Assembly: GCF_002836205.1 (NCBI RefSeq)
Contig: NZ_PJBE01000011.1
Coordinates: 62,001 to 126,000, forward strand
From: Shewanella sp. Choline-02u-19
GTDB taxonomy: Bacteria > Pseudomonadota > Gammaproteobacteria > Enterobacterales > Shewanellaceae
Direction: 5' to 3'
DNA length: 64,000 nt
Positions 8,873-18,113 of the stretch are shown in pieces (within the stretch, counting starts at the first letter, position 1; every line of letters begins with the position of its first letter). The notes under the pieces were generated by a model. The model did not search any database, had not been told where the DNA came from, and was given only the letters and a program-made list of their open reading frames with translations. A program made the translations under genes and the position numbers.

Positions 8873-9457
8873 TTACTTATGTCCCCAAGGTACTGGTGGC
8901 AGCGTAACAGGCTTTGTCAGGTCAAAATCGACTCTGAAATCTCGCTCGTCGCGAGTCAAACGATAGGTGAATTCTGTTGGCTTGGTGTACATATGCCAAA
9001 CATTGGTAATGGATACATCCAGTCCGTTGTCTCTAAAATTGTTAATTGAATAGGCATCGACAGGAAAGGACTGCTCAGTCGCACTGCCCATACCAGCTGT
9101 CATGCCACCATACATAGTCACCTTGTCTTCGCTACCATCTTTATGGCGATGATCATGGGCTAAATGCAAACCATATGAGGTTTTAGTGATCACCCAAGTG
9201 CGAGAGTGATCATCACCAACGTGAAACGGTACTTTAAGTTCAGTGTCACTGCATTCGCGTACATGCATAATCAGTTTCTTACCGCTAAAGGCTGAATCGG
9301 CAGTATTACCCGCTGTAACCGTCCCTTCAAAAGCTTTACCACAATGCGCTGCGATGCTATCAAAAAAAGCTGTTTGCTCTGTGGTTACTGCCATCGCAGG
9401 CAAGGCAAAAGTCGCAGCCGTCAAAAGGCCAATCTGTGAGTATTTTGTTATTTTCAT
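8873..9457 (-). CDS. Secreted protein of unknown function
   Basis: 194 residues from the ATG at 9457, chosen because GGAGAT lies 5 nt upstream; an upstream TTG at 9469 overlaps that site. The signal peptide ends at ALPAMA. The mature protein has two Cys (AHCGK and RECSD, possibly a disulphide), a His-rich centre (HLAHDHRHKDGSED) and a Tyr/Arg-rich C-terminus ending VPWGHK. I do not recognise the family. The His/Asp cluster could bind a metal, but this is only a compositional hint. Confidence 0.75.
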   Translation of the reverse strand: MKITKYSQIGLLTAATFALPAMAVTTEQTAFFDSIAAHCGKAFEGTVTAGNTADSAFSGKKLIMHVRECSDTELKVPFHVGDDHSRTWVITKTSYGLHLAHDHRHKDGSEDKVTMYGGMTAGMGSATEQSFPVDAYSINNFRDNGLDVSITNVWHMYTKPTEFTYRLTRDERDFRVDFDLTKPVTLPPVPWGHK

Positions 9458-9469
9458 TATTATCTCCAA

Positions 9470-9695
9470 TGATTTGCGACCAACACTACCATAAAGAGAT
9501 AAATTTTAGCTTAAGCAGCGAAAAGCCCCTCAGCCAAAAAGAATACTGAGGGGGAAATGTTGCAGGATGAAATGAGTTACGCTTGTTTGAGGTGTAAATT
9601 TATCGCCGGAAACATCTAATTTAGACGCTAATCTGTATAACGATTTAAAAACGCCCCCGAAGTTAATCTGCGGGGGAGTTTGTCTTCAATAGTAT
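9470..9695. other. Intergenic stretch with two hairpins
   Basis: No gene is seen. It holds a hairpin at 9526-9553 (CCCCTCAG, 12-nt loop, CTGAGGGG) and a terminator at 9647-9681, listed separately. Confidence 0.5.
9647..9681 (-). terminator. Terminator behind the ttrA-like remnant
   Basis: Read on the minus strand: CCCCCG, an 11-nt loop, CGGGGG, extended by A-T pairs, then GTTTTTAAA. It sits just beyond the stop codon of the decayed gene copy, where the terminator of the former full gene would be expected. Confidence 0.6.
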
Positions 9696-9818
9696 TTAAA
9701 CTTTCTCTACTCAGATTGGAATGCCATGACGACAGTTGGTTCCAGTCCAATAATCATTGAGCATACTGGCACTTTGTTTGCGCGTTGGATCTGAACCTGA
9801 GATCACCTGCTTAAACAC
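9696..9818 (-). pseudogene. Decayed 3' end of a second ttrA-like molybdoenzyme gene
   Basis: On the minus strand these bases translate as ...SGSDPTRKQSASMLNDYWT, then GTNCRHGIPI, a TGA stop, VEKV and TAA. This matches the C-terminus of the intact neighbouring catalytic subunit (SDPTRKQNASMLNDYWT, GANCRHGIPI, RVEKA), with Arg CGA replaced by TGA. Only about 38 codons are left, and similarity stops near 9818. It is the remnant of a tandem paralogue, lost by deletion or left after recombination between two copies. The terminator-like hairpin behind it is still present. Confidence 0.88.
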
Positions 9819-9842
9819 TAGCAAGTATTACAATGCTCAATA

Positions 9843-9874
9843 GATCCCTCCCCTCCAGATGTGAGAGGGATCCA
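9843..9874 (-). terminator. Hairpin after the ttrA-like gene
   Basis: ATCCCTC (from 9843) and GAGGGAT pair around a 14-nt spacer just downstream of the catalytic-subunit stop codon. The T-tail is poor, so this is a weak terminator candidate. Confidence 0.4.
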
Positions 9875-9888
9875 CGGTTCAATCGTAA

Positions 9889-12800
9889 TTAAGCTTTCTC
9901 AACGCGAATTGGAATACCGTGTCGGCAGTTAGCACCGGTCCAATAATCATTGAGCATACTGGCATTTTGTTTACGCGTTGGATCGGACGGGATCATTTGA
10001 TTAATCGCGACACCGCCAGCACGCTCTTTTAAGCCCGCCAACTTTTTACCATTAATCACTCGATCGTCACCACCAAAGCCCTTTGAATGACCAAAGCCAT
10101 GAGACACACATACCGCCCCTCTTGCCACGCCAAAGTCTGTTTGCAATAAACCCTCGGCAGGCTTGCCATTGGCGGTCACTAATCTCACTGTGTCACCGTC
10201 GGTTAAGTTTTGGGCTTTTGCCGTCTCTTCATGCATATAGACAAAGTTAGTCGGGCTGATCTCAGCAATACGTTTGTAGGCAACTGCATAGTTTGATCTC
10301 ACCGTTGCTTTGTAACTTGAAAACAGCAATGGATAGTCAGCTTCTGGCCAGTGACTTTCCCAGCTATCGCCATTCCAGAATCGATGCTGATGATAGGTAA
10401 TAGTGCCTGGGTAATGCTCACCAGAATAGGCATGACGTAGCTGTGCAACCGCTTCATGGTAGATCTGCAGACATTTTGCCCCTGCACCCTTCACAAAATC
10501 ACCTTCATAGCGTTCATCTGCCACATAGTAGCCACCACGAGATAGCAGTGCTTCAACTTCACTAGCCTCGTTAGGGTTGAGTCTTGGCGTCAACGGCTTC
10601 ATTGCATAATCAAGTCCAGCCCATTGCCTATCTTCAGCCGTAACCGTCGGCAAGTTTTCGCATTGTGATGCCACATTTGCCAGATATTTAGCGTGCCAAT
10701 CTTCAAAACAAAGCAAGTCAGCCTTGCTGCCATCCTCATGATCAATCGCGCCTTTACCAAAGCCGGGAAGCGCCATATTGAGTGCGATATCGACTAACAA
10801 CTGCTCCATACAAACATGTTGACCCGCTTCGTTTTTAACGGTTCTTGGTGTCACTAATGGCGCTGCTGCAACCACGCCCAACATATGCGAACCCCACATA
10901 CGGTCTGCGGCATACTCTTCTAGCATTGAGCGATCAGGAATAAAATAATCAGCGTAACGATTCGTCTCATTCATGTGGCAATCAATGCCAATAATTAACG
11001 GTAAACGTTTAGGGTCAGCAATACTTGCAACCACTTCTTGGCTAATAGAGGCTGCGCTATAAAGAAAGTTATTACGCCAGTTAAACAAGACCTTAGCTTG
11101 ATACGGGTCGTTATTGGCATGACTCGTCCACTGCTCTGCTGCATTCATTGCCGGCAGAACCTCATGCCACGGCGTGCTAGCAGGGTATGGGTTTTCACCT
11201 TTAGCGAGTTTTTGTTTATATTCAGTCGATGACTCATAAGCACCATCACGACAGGCATTAACCACCCCGTCCAAGCTCACGCCATTGTCGATATTGGCTA
11301 AATCATAGCGACCTTCCATTCCACCAATCGGCCCGTTACCGTAAATAGCACCACCCTTAGCGTCATGACTGCCCACTAGGGTATTTAATGTTGCCCAGAT
11401 CCAGCCCATAACGAAACCGTCAGACGAATTTGTGCCACCATTACCAGCAACACAGGCTTTACGACCGTAACGACCTAAATCTTTTGCCACTTGGCGCATA
11501 TCTTCAATCGCAATACCCGACTTAGCGGCGTACTCTTTCATGCTGGTACGTTGTGTTTCTTCTCTTAACAAATACAACGAGGACGCTAATTTAACCCGAC
11601 GACCCGATTTGTCTTTAACGGTTTTACTGACAAAGAGCTCAGCCTTGTCACCTGATTCAACAGACACGAACTCTTGCGTATCGGCATTAATAATCAGCGC
11701 TTCGTCTCCACCTAAACCAAAGTCTTTTGCCTTTGCAAAACGGCGGTAATCGGGGTGCTTCGCATCAACAATGACTAAGTGACCCGCATTGGTAAAGTTA
11801 AGCTCGCCTGCAGCTTTAGCCGCTTTCTCGCTGGCGCCTTCAAGGTGGGTTTTATTAAACCAACCCTCTTCTAGCATGGTACGAATCACACCAAAAGAGA
11901 ACGCTGCATCTTGTCCAGGTTTAACCGCTAACCATGTTGCATTGGTATCGGCTGCTACTGTGGTTCTGAGCAGTGGATCAACACACACATATTTGAACTT
12001 TCGATCGACTCGACTATCAGCAAGTCCACGACCGACGCGGTTAAGGCTTGCACCTGAAGAACCAGGGCTGGTGCCCATAAACAAGCCATATTCGACATTA
12101 TCCCAATCAACATCATTGAGCCATTCTTCAAAGCCTGAAGCCATGCCTAAGCTATAACCCGTCGCTTGAGCTGCACCGCAGTAAGCATGCTTAGTGCCTA
12201 AGTTACTCGTACCCCAAGACTGTTGCATAAAGCGAGCGTAGAAGCTGCCGCGTAAGGTATCTTCGGCGCAGTAGGTGGCAAACAGGTGGTTCGCCGCACT
12301 GCCAAACTCAGGGAAACCAGGCTTAACCGGTTTGTCGAGTTGACGTAAACTGCGTAAACCTTCGACATGGCCTTCACCAAAGAGATCGCCGCCTTCTAAA
12401 ATTTCTTTTAATGCTTGCTCATAACTAATGGTGACCCACTTACCTTCACCCCGTTGACCATCACGCTTAAGCACATCAGTGACACGGCGTTCGTCATCAA
12501 CAGAGTCGGCACAACTGGCTCCTTTAGCACAGGTAGTGGCACGGTTTTCGAGTCCAGCCTCACCCGCTAAAGCAATATAACTTTGCTTAACAGCCATCGC
12601 TATCGGCAATGGAGAACCAGAGTTATTCTCACAGTATGGATTACCACCGACTTTGAGCACTTTGTCACTGGCTTCGTCAATGCGCACTCGAAGACCACAA
12701 ATGTTATAACAACTGAAACACCTAGAATATGCTGTACGTACACCTTTAGTGAGTTGCCATTGCCCATTAGCATCTTGCTGGCACTCTGCTGGGATCGGAT

Positions 12801-12924
12801 GACCAAAACGACTGACATCTTGGCTGCGTTCAGAATCTGTAGGTTGAGCCATCTTGCCACAACCCACTGTAGCAGCAGCCACAGAAACAGCGCCCGCTTG
12901 CGTTAAAAATTTACGTCTGTCCAT
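9889..12924 (-). CDS. Tetrathionate-reductase-like molybdopterin catalytic subunit (TtrA family)
   Basis: 1011 residues; Tat leader MDRRKFLTQAGAVSVAAATVGCG, so it is exported folded to the periplasm. [4Fe-4S] cysteines are C69-x2-C72-x3-C76 and C132. HAYCG (Cys249) lies where Salmonella TtrA has GAYCG and is the likely Mo ligand by that comparison. Other matches to TtrA: GGDLFGEGHV near residue 180, FMGTSP, and a C-terminus with SDPTRK...GIP. Length also fits TtrA (about 1020) better than arsenate reductase ArrA (about 850). The gene follows the ferredoxin subunit by 9 bp (GGAGCGGGTA ribosome-binding site). No ttrC-type quinol-oxidising anchor follows. Substrate could be tetrathionate, selenate, arsenate or other oxyanions; only the family is secure. 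Confidence 0.88.
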   Translation of the reverse strand: MDRRKFLTQAGAVSVAAATVGCGKMAQPTDSERSQDVSRFGHPIPAECQQDANGQWQLTKGVRTAYSRCFSCYNICGLRVRIDEASDKVLKVGGNPYCENNSGSPLPIAMAVKQSYIALAGEAGLENRATTCAKGASCADSVDDERRVTDVLKRDGQRGEGKWVTISYEQALKEILEGGDLFGEGHVEGLRSLRQLDKPVKPGFPEFGSAANHLFATYCAEDTLRGSFYARFMQQSWGTSNLGTKHAYCGAAQATGYSLGMASGFEEWLNDVDWDNVEYGLFMGTSPGSSGASLNRVGRGLADSRVDRKFKYVCVDPLLRTTVAADTNATWLAVKPGQDAAFSFGVIRTMLEEGWFNKTHLEGASEKAAKAAGELNFTNAGHLVIVDAKHPDYRRFAKAKDFGLGGDEALIINADTQEFVSVESGDKAELFVSKTVKDKSGRRVKLASSLYLLREETQRTSMKEYAAKSGIAIEDMRQVAKDLGRYGRKACVAGNGGTNSSDGFVMGWIWATLNTLVGSHDAKGGAIYGNGPIGGMEGRYDLANIDNGVSLDGVVNACRDGAYESSTEYKQKLAKGENPYPASTPWHEVLPAMNAAEQWTSHANNDPYQAKVLFNWRNNFLYSAASISQEVVASIADPKRLPLIIGIDCHMNETNRYADYFIPDRSMLEEYAADRMWGSHMLGVVAAAPLVTPRTVKNEAGQHVCMEQLLVDIALNMALPGFGKGAIDHEDGSKADLLCFEDWHAKYLANVASQCENLPTVTAEDRQWAGLDYAMKPLTPRLNPNEASEVEALLSRGGYYVADERYEGDFVKGAGAKCLQIYHEAVAQLRHAYSGEHYPGTITYHQHRFWNGDSWESHWPEADYPLLFSSYKATVRSNYAVAYKRIAEISPTNFVYMHEETAKAQNLTDGDTVRLVTANGKPAEGLLQTDFGVARGAVCVSHGFGHSKGFGGDDRVINGKKLAGLKERAGGVAINQMIPSDPTRKQNASMLNDYWTGANCRHGIPIRVEKA

Positions 12925-12933
12925 TACCCGCTC

Positions 12934-13629
12934 CTAGCGTTGCCATTCAAGGAAATTAAGTGACAAGATCTGCTTGTCTTTCGGTTGTTCAGGTAAACCA
13001 ATATAGAAAATATTTGGCTTAGTTCCCTCACCCGCCAGCATGGCGTAAACCGAGTTATCGCGAACCAGTTGCGACACTTTACTGTTCGGGTCATTGAGGT
13101 CGCCAAAATTACGCGCTTCACCAATGCAGGTTTCAACACATGCAGGTAGTAAACCTGCTGAGACTCGATGAATACAGAAGTTACACTTCTCGGGAGGTGA
13201 TTCTAACGTTTCATCTTTGCGTCTTGCCCCATATGGGCAAGCATCGACACATAACTGGCAATGGATACACTCATCATGGTCAATGACCACAATGCCATCC
13301 TCTTTACGTTTGTAGGTTGCTTCTACTGGGCAAACATCAACGCAGGGTGGGTTATCACACTGATTACATTGATTGGGTACCGCCAAAGTCGCAAAGCCAC
13401 CGTCCAGCTCAATTGCTGCTTGGTTGACACGAGTTCGACAACGGCCAGTATCGGTTTGGTTTTCCATTGCACAGGACACAGTACAAGATAGACACCCTGT
13501 GCAACGGCGAACATCAAACACCATAGCCAATCTTTTACCTGGGGTTTTAGCTTGAAGTTGAACGCTTGGGATGAGCGTTAACATTGCACCACCAGCGGCC
13601 ATTTTTAATATGGAGCGTCTATCCAACAT
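12934..13629 (-). CDS. Four-cluster ferredoxin subunit, TtrB-like
   Basis: 231 residues with an AGGAATAATT ribosome-binding site. A Tat-like leader (LDRRSILKMAAGG) precedes four cysteine motifs: CTGCLSCTVSC, CNQCDNPPCVDVCP, CIHCQLCVDACP, and CNFCIHR...CVETC. The arrangement and the C-terminal IFYIGLPEQ segment closely follow TtrB. It carries electrons to the catalytic subunit encoded immediately downstream; the gene order B-A matches ttrBCA without C. A twin-arginine leader on both subunits is unusual for DMSO reductases but is seen in TtrA/TtrB-type enzymes. The electron donor is not encoded in this transcription unit. Confidence 0.9.
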   Translation of the reverse strand: MLDRRSILKMAAGGAMLTLIPSVQLQAKTPGKRLAMVFDVRRCTGCLSCTVSCAMENQTDTGRCRTRVNQAAIELDGGFATLAVPNQCNQCDNPPCVDVCPVEATYKRKEDGIVVIDHDECIHCQLCVDACPYGARRKDETLESPPEKCNFCIHRVSAGLLPACVETCIGEARNFGDLNDPNSKVSQLVRDNSVYAMLAGEGTKPNIFYIGLPEQPKDKQILSLNFLEWQR

Positions 13630-14174
13630 AATTATTCCTTATTATGGATTCAATAAATAATTACTGAAACCACTTATAAAAACTCTATATATAAAATACA
13701 CTCAAACATGTAAACATATATACAAAGGAATAATTAAAGCTGCAAATATCAAATAAAGGTCACAATAGAAAAATAATTATTATTTTTGTGAAATTAAATC
13801 GATAGATGATTTTTCGATATGATTTATAGAGTGCAAAAACATACTTGGCGGTATGTCTCACTTTGATTTCCCATTAAAGTGACCCAAAGGCATCGGCACC
13901 ATAAGTAATTAATAAATAACAATTTAAATAATAATCAGCATCAAGACTATTTAGTACCAAAGTACAACTTAATCTGTATAAGGCATAGAAACCACATCTA
14001 TAGAGATGTCCAGAGCAAATATCACTATTCGACATTTGCGAATGTTAATATGTAAAACACGAGAGCTATATCAAAAATATAAAAACAAGCTTTTTAAAAA
14101 TGTGACTTATAACACTGAACATCACAACTATTATATAGATGATACCAATCAATTAATTCAGCCAGTGAATTTCC
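13630..14174. other. AT-rich divergent control region
   Basis: 545 bp between the ttrB-like gene (minus) and the LysR gene (plus). No gene is seen. It is strongly AT-rich and holds a LysR-type dyad (13858-13882, listed separately) and a small palindrome ACATT-TGCG-AATGT at about 14033-14046. No convincing FNR or CRP site was found by eye. Confidence 0.6.
13858..13882. promoter_or_regulatory. Candidate LysR-type operator (T-N11-A dyad)
   Basis: TCACTTT (13858-13864), 11 bp, AAAGTGA (13876-13882): perfect 7-bp arms whose inner bases give exactly T-N11-A, the LysR consensus. It lies between the ttrBA-like operon and the divergent LysR gene. Confidence 0.6.
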
Positions 14175-15140
14175 ATGAACAAAATAGACCAACTAAATTA
14201 TAATCAATTAAAAGTGTTTATTGCTATATATGAACATGGACAAAGCCATCAAGCCGCAAATGAATTGGGCATGACGGCTTCTGGTGTGAGTAGAACCTTG
14301 AAAATATTGAGAGATATCTTTAAAGACTCTCTTTTTATAAGACGCTGCTCTGGCTTTGTGGCTACCGAGAAAACTCATCAACTTATCCCAATGGCAAAAA
14401 GCCTGGTTGAACAGTACCAAAAAATAGAGATGCAACATTCAGTATTCACCCCAGCAGAGTCAGGTGGGCAGTTTGTTATTCATGCCTACGATGAGTTTGT
14501 CTATGCAGTACAAAAAGTGGTTCGCGACGACATTTTGAAAGAAGCACCTAACTTAAGGTTTGATGTCAGAGTATTAACCCACGACTGCTCTACAGAACTT
14601 GCCAATGGCGATATGGATTTTGTGGTCGTATACGAAGGGTTTAATGGCAAAAACCTCAACTACGAAATGTTTTCAGAAACTGACAGCCTCTATATTTTAG
14701 CTAAACGTGCGCACCCCATTTTCAATCAGCCGCTCACGCTTGAAAACCTCTCTCGTTATTCCTGTTTAGAGATTGATAATTACGACGACCTTGTTTGCCC
14801 GCTGTTAGTTAATTTATGCCGTGAACAAGACTTATGCATGGAGGTCGAGGGCTATACCGACAGTCTAGCCTCCGCAATGCGACTGCTAAGTGAAACCAAT
14901 GCCATCACGCTGAGCTGTAACCAATTTACGCGTCAATTCGTCAATATGTTACCCGGCATTGACTATGTCAAATTGCCTGAAGATCTGGCACAGAAATGTC
15001 GAATACGTCGCCGTGAAAATCGTGAAATTGGCAACTATGTACTATTTGGCAATACCAATCATTCGGCCGCATTCAGTTGGGTAAAATCTAAATTAATTTG
15101 TGGGCTAGAAAGAGAGTGGCGTTTAGCAAGTGAAGCCTAG
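14175..15140 (+). CDS. LysR-family transcriptional regulator
   Basis: 321 residues. The N-terminal winged HTH reads LNYNQLKVFIAIYEHGQSHQAANELG, then TASGVSRTLKILRDIF; a substrate-binding-like effector domain follows from about residue 95. It lies between two molybdoenzyme operons, divergent from the ttrBA-like pair and co-oriented 200 bp upstream of the second operon, so it is well placed to control one or both (inference). Effector unknown. It is longer than typical LysR proteins (about 300) by a short C-terminal extension. Confidence 0.88.
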   Translation: MNKIDQLNYNQLKVFIAIYEHGQSHQAANELGMTASGVSRTLKILRDIFKDSLFIRRCSGFVATEKTHQLIPMAKSLVEQYQKIEMQHSVFTPAESGGQFVIHAYDEFVYAVQKVVRDDILKEAPNLRFDVRVLTHDCSTELANGDMDFVVVYEGFNGKNLNYEMFSETDSLYILAKRAHPIFNQPLTLENLSRYSCLEIDNYDDLVCPLLVNLCREQDLCMEVEGYTDSLASAMRLLSETNAITLSCNQFTRQFVNMLPGIDYVKLPEDLAQKCRIRRRENREIGNYVLFGNTNHSAAFSWVKSKLICGLEREWRLASEA

Positions 15141-15340
15141 TGACATATTCATAGGAGAAGTCAAAACCAGTGCCGATGAGAGGCCTGATTTGACCGTTAA
15201 AGGAGTAACACCAGAACTAAACCGTTCAAAAAAGAGTAAGTACTAACTACGCCTGAAGTTAAACTACTCACAGTAATATTAATGTCGTCAACGCAAAAAA
15301 TATAAGTAGTGAATAAACACTATCAAGATGGGGAACACAT

Positions 15341-17557
15341 ATGAAGATTAACAGACGCACCTTCCTGCAGGGAGTCGGAGCCAGCTCCGTTGTAGGCTCT
15401 CTGTCAGGCTTGATGCCCGGCATTGCCAGCGCTACGGAACAACGTGGCGGCGCACCAGACAAATTACTCAAGCGCGAAGGTGAGATCAAATATCACACTT
15501 GCCAACGTAACTGTGCTGACCGTTGCTTACTTAAATGTACCGTACAAAATGGCCGTTTTACCTATGTCGAAGGTGCTTCAGAGATGAAGAAAATGGGCAC
15601 CTCACCTTGTGTAAAGGGCCATGCCTATGTGCAGTACACTTACGCTGCCGACCGTATCTTACACCCAATGGAACGTGCGGGTGAAAAGGGCGAAGGCAAG
15701 TGGCGTCGTATTTCATGGGATGAAGCCTATGAAAAAATTAGCTCTCGCCTGAAGACAATTATTAAAGAGCACGGTTCGGATTCGATCCTGCCATACAGCT
15801 ACTCTGGTCACGAAGGCGTTATCGGTAAATACGGCGGACCAAGCCGCTTCTTCAATGCCGTTGGTGCACGTAAGCTCGACCGTAAGGTGTGTGTATTTGC
15901 CGCCTATGAAGGTCTTAAATCTGTGACAGGTACTTACCAAGGTCCAGATCCATACGACAACATCTACACCAACTGTTATATCTCTTGGGGTCAGAACGAG
16001 ACGGCAACCAACGTTCACGGTATTAAGTTCATCAACCAGGCACGCGATAAGGGTGCCAAGCTGTTAGTTGTGAACCCGATGCGTACGCCGATTGCGTCAC
16101 AAGCTGATATCTGGCTACAACCAAAGCCAAGTACCGATACCCATCTTGCTGCCGGTATCATGAAATACTTGATCGAAAATAACTTAGCCGATCTTAAGTT
16201 TATCGAAGCTAATACTCTGGGTTACCAAGACCTGCTAAAACGTCTCGACGAAATGAGTTACGACGAAATAGAGAAGGTTACAGGTGTACCAAGAGAGAAG
16301 ATGTTCAAGTTTGCCAAGGTCTACGGTGAGTCTGAGCTATCGGTATTACGTCTAGGTTACGGTATGCAGCGTAACTACAACGGCGCTCGTATGTCTCGCG
16401 CTATCGCGATGATGCACGCTGTTGCGGGTCAATTCGGTAAGATTGGTAATGGTTTTGTTTACGATAACACCCAAGCCGATGACAGCCTGAACTACTCTAA
16501 GGGTCGTGCGGATCATATCCATCCCCATGGTGACACGGTAGGCCATGTCAACATGACGGAAATCGCCAAGGCGCTTCACCCGACTAATCCGACTGGCTAT
16601 GGCAAACCCATCAAGCCTATTAAAGCTGTGATTAACTACAATGGTAACTTCGTTTCAGTAGCGCCAGATTCCAATGCCTGTCGCCGCGGTGTTATGCGTG
16701 ATGATCTGTTCTTAGTCGTCCATGATTTCTTGATGACTGATACTGCAGAACTTGCCGATATTATTGTGCCATCAACCACGCAGTTCGAGTTCCCAGATAT
16801 GGGTACTGATTACAACTGTTACCACATGCAAACTTCTGAGAAAGTGATTGAGCCTTTAGGTGAATCTAAAGATAACTGGGTCTTCTTCAAAGAGTTAGCC
16901 GCTCATATGGGACTGGATCACCATCCAGAGATGCGCGTCGATTATGAACAAATTCTGCGTGACTTCTTAGACACTGAAGAACCTGCGTTCAAACACAACA
17001 ACATCACCTACGAACAGATCATCAAAGAGAAGTTTGTCACAGTCTACGAGCAACGTCCCTATTTTGGTGACGGCAAGTATAAGACTGACAGTGGCAAGAT
17101 TGAATTCCATTCTCAGATGATGATTGATGCCGGCTACCACCCAGTGATTGACTTCGGTTTGCCTGAAGATGAGATGATCCCTGAAGAGAAGAACTTGCCA
17201 TTCCGCATGTTATCTCCTGCGATCCCTCAACGTGCAAACAGCGCCTTCTATAACGTGAAGTATATTCGTAACTTCCCGGCGTATTTTGCCAAGATTAATA
17301 CCGAAGACGCTAAAGCGTTAGGCATTAAGAATAACGACACAGTCCGACTCAGCAACCACCGTGGCGAAGCTTTCTTCACCGCACAGGTTTCAGGTCAGGT
17401 TGGCCGCGGCACCGTAATGGCGCCCAAGAACAACTGGCGCCGTATGGACCCTCAGGGCAGAGCTAGTTGTACCAACAACCTCACTACCGACAAGTTAACC
17501 GATATGGGCGGCTGTTCAGCCTACCATTCGACTAATGTCGCGTTAGAAAAAGCCTAA
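15341..17557 (+). CDS. DMSO reductase-family molybdopterin oxidoreductase, catalytic subunit
   Basis: 738 residues; Tat leader NRRTFLQGVGAS. The [4Fe-4S] motif is C54-x3-C58-x3-C62-x27-C90. RKVC (Cys184) lies about where the Mo ligand falls in related enzymes and is a candidate ligand only. The C-terminal molybdopterin-binding domain includes LGIKNNDTVRL and NNLTTDKLTD. Length and partners (ferredoxin, chaperone, cytochrome b) resemble PhsA/DmsA-type respiratory reductases, but no substrate-defining motif is recognised. The start has GGGGAA upstream. First gene of an operon; the ferredoxin gene begins 10 bp after its stop, next to an AAGGAG site. Confidence 0.9.
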   Translation: MKINRRTFLQGVGASSVVGSLSGLMPGIASATEQRGGAPDKLLKREGEIKYHTCQRNCADRCLLKCTVQNGRFTYVEGASEMKKMGTSPCVKGHAYVQYTYAADRILHPMERAGEKGEGKWRRISWDEAYEKISSRLKTIIKEHGSDSILPYSYSGHEGVIGKYGGPSRFFNAVGARKLDRKVCVFAAYEGLKSVTGTYQGPDPYDNIYTNCYISWGQNETATNVHGIKFINQARDKGAKLLVVNPMRTPIASQADIWLQPKPSTDTHLAAGIMKYLIENNLADLKFIEANTLGYQDLLKRLDEMSYDEIEKVTGVPREKMFKFAKVYGESELSVLRLGYGMQRNYNGARMSRAIAMMHAVAGQFGKIGNGFVYDNTQADDSLNYSKGRADHIHPHGDTVGHVNMTEIAKALHPTNPTGYGKPIKPIKAVINYNGNFVSVAPDSNACRRGVMRDDLFLVVHDFLMTDTAELADIIVPSTTQFEFPDMGTDYNCYHMQTSEKVIEPLGESKDNWVFFKELAAHMGLDHHPEMRVDYEQILRDFLDTEEPAFKHNNITYEQIIKEKFVTVYEQRPYFGDGKYKTDSGKIEFHSQMMIDAGYHPVIDFGLPEDEMIPEEKNLPFRMLSPAIPQRANSAFYNVKYIRNFPAYFAKINTEDAKALGIKNNDTVRLSNHRGEAFFTAQVSGQVGRGTVMAPKNNWRRMDPQGRASCTNNLTTDKLTDMGGCSAYHSTNVALEKA

Positions 17558-17567
17558 GGAGTAAAAG

Positions 17568-18113
17568 ATGTCTATTAATCAAAAAGTGGGCTTTGTCTTC
17601 AGACAAGAGAACTGTGTCGGTTGTGGTGCCTGCACCGTGGCTTGCCAAATTCATAATGAACTACCAGAGAACCATCGTTTCCGCAAAGTCGACCGCTATG
17701 AAGTAGAACGTGAAGACGGCGCGATTGATGTGTGGTTATCTCACTCTTGCATGCACTGTGAAAACCCTGCCTGCCTAATGGTTTGCCCGACTAAGGCCTA
17801 CCATGTCAGAGATGACGGTATCGTGGTGCTAGATCGTGAGAAATGTACTGGTTGTGGCCTATGTGTCAGCGCCTGTCCATACTCTGCGGTCAACATTCGT
17901 GAAGACGATGGTAAGGCTGACAAATGCAACATGTGTGTCGAACTACTAGACCGTGGCATGGCACCCGCCTGCGTTGCTGGCTGTCCAGTTGAATGTATCC
18001 AAGTCGGTAACATCGATGAAGTGTTAAAGAAACCATCTGCCAGTAAAGAAGGTGTCGGTTACGGCGATTGCATCACGAAACCAAACATGGTGATTATTAA
18101 GGAACGCGCATAA
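17568..18113 (+). CDS. Four-cluster ferredoxin subunit (DmsB/PhsB-like)
   Basis: 181 residues, no leader. Cysteine clusters: CVGCGACTVAC, CMHCENPACLMVCP, CTGCGLCVSACP and CNMC...CVAGCP. It would carry electrons between the cytochrome b and the catalytic subunit, and is probably exported by hitch-hiking on the Tat leader of that partner. Its stop overlaps the next start (TAATG), so translation is coupled to the chaperone gene. Confidence 0.92.
   Translation: MSINQKVGFVFRQENCVGCGACTVACQIHNELPENHRFRKVDRYEVEREDGAIDVWLSHSCMHCENPACLMVCPTKAYHVRDDGIVVLDREKCTGCGLCVSACPYSAVNIREDDGKADKCNMCVELLDRGMAPACVAGCPVECIQVGNIDEVLKKPSASKEGVGYGDCITKPNMVIIKERA

Noticed and set aside
11789..12157. 122-codon plus-strand frame inside the ttrA-like gene
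   Set aside because: Antisense shadow; the minus-strand gene shows continuous family similarity.
9889..12924. Arsenate reductase ArrA assignment
   Set aside because: Length and several segments (GGDLFGEGHV, AYCG, C-terminal SDPTRK) agree better with TtrA; ArrA is about 850 residues.
14006..14203. 65-codon frame upstream of the LysR gene
   Set aside because: AT-rich, no ribosome-binding site, overlaps the LysR start in another frame.
15341..17557. Formate dehydrogenase assignment for the 738-residue molybdoenzyme
   Set aside because: The cytochrome b is formate-dehydrogenase-like, but the catalytic subunit lacks the Sec/Cys-His active-site context and is about 250 residues shorter than FdnG-type subunits.
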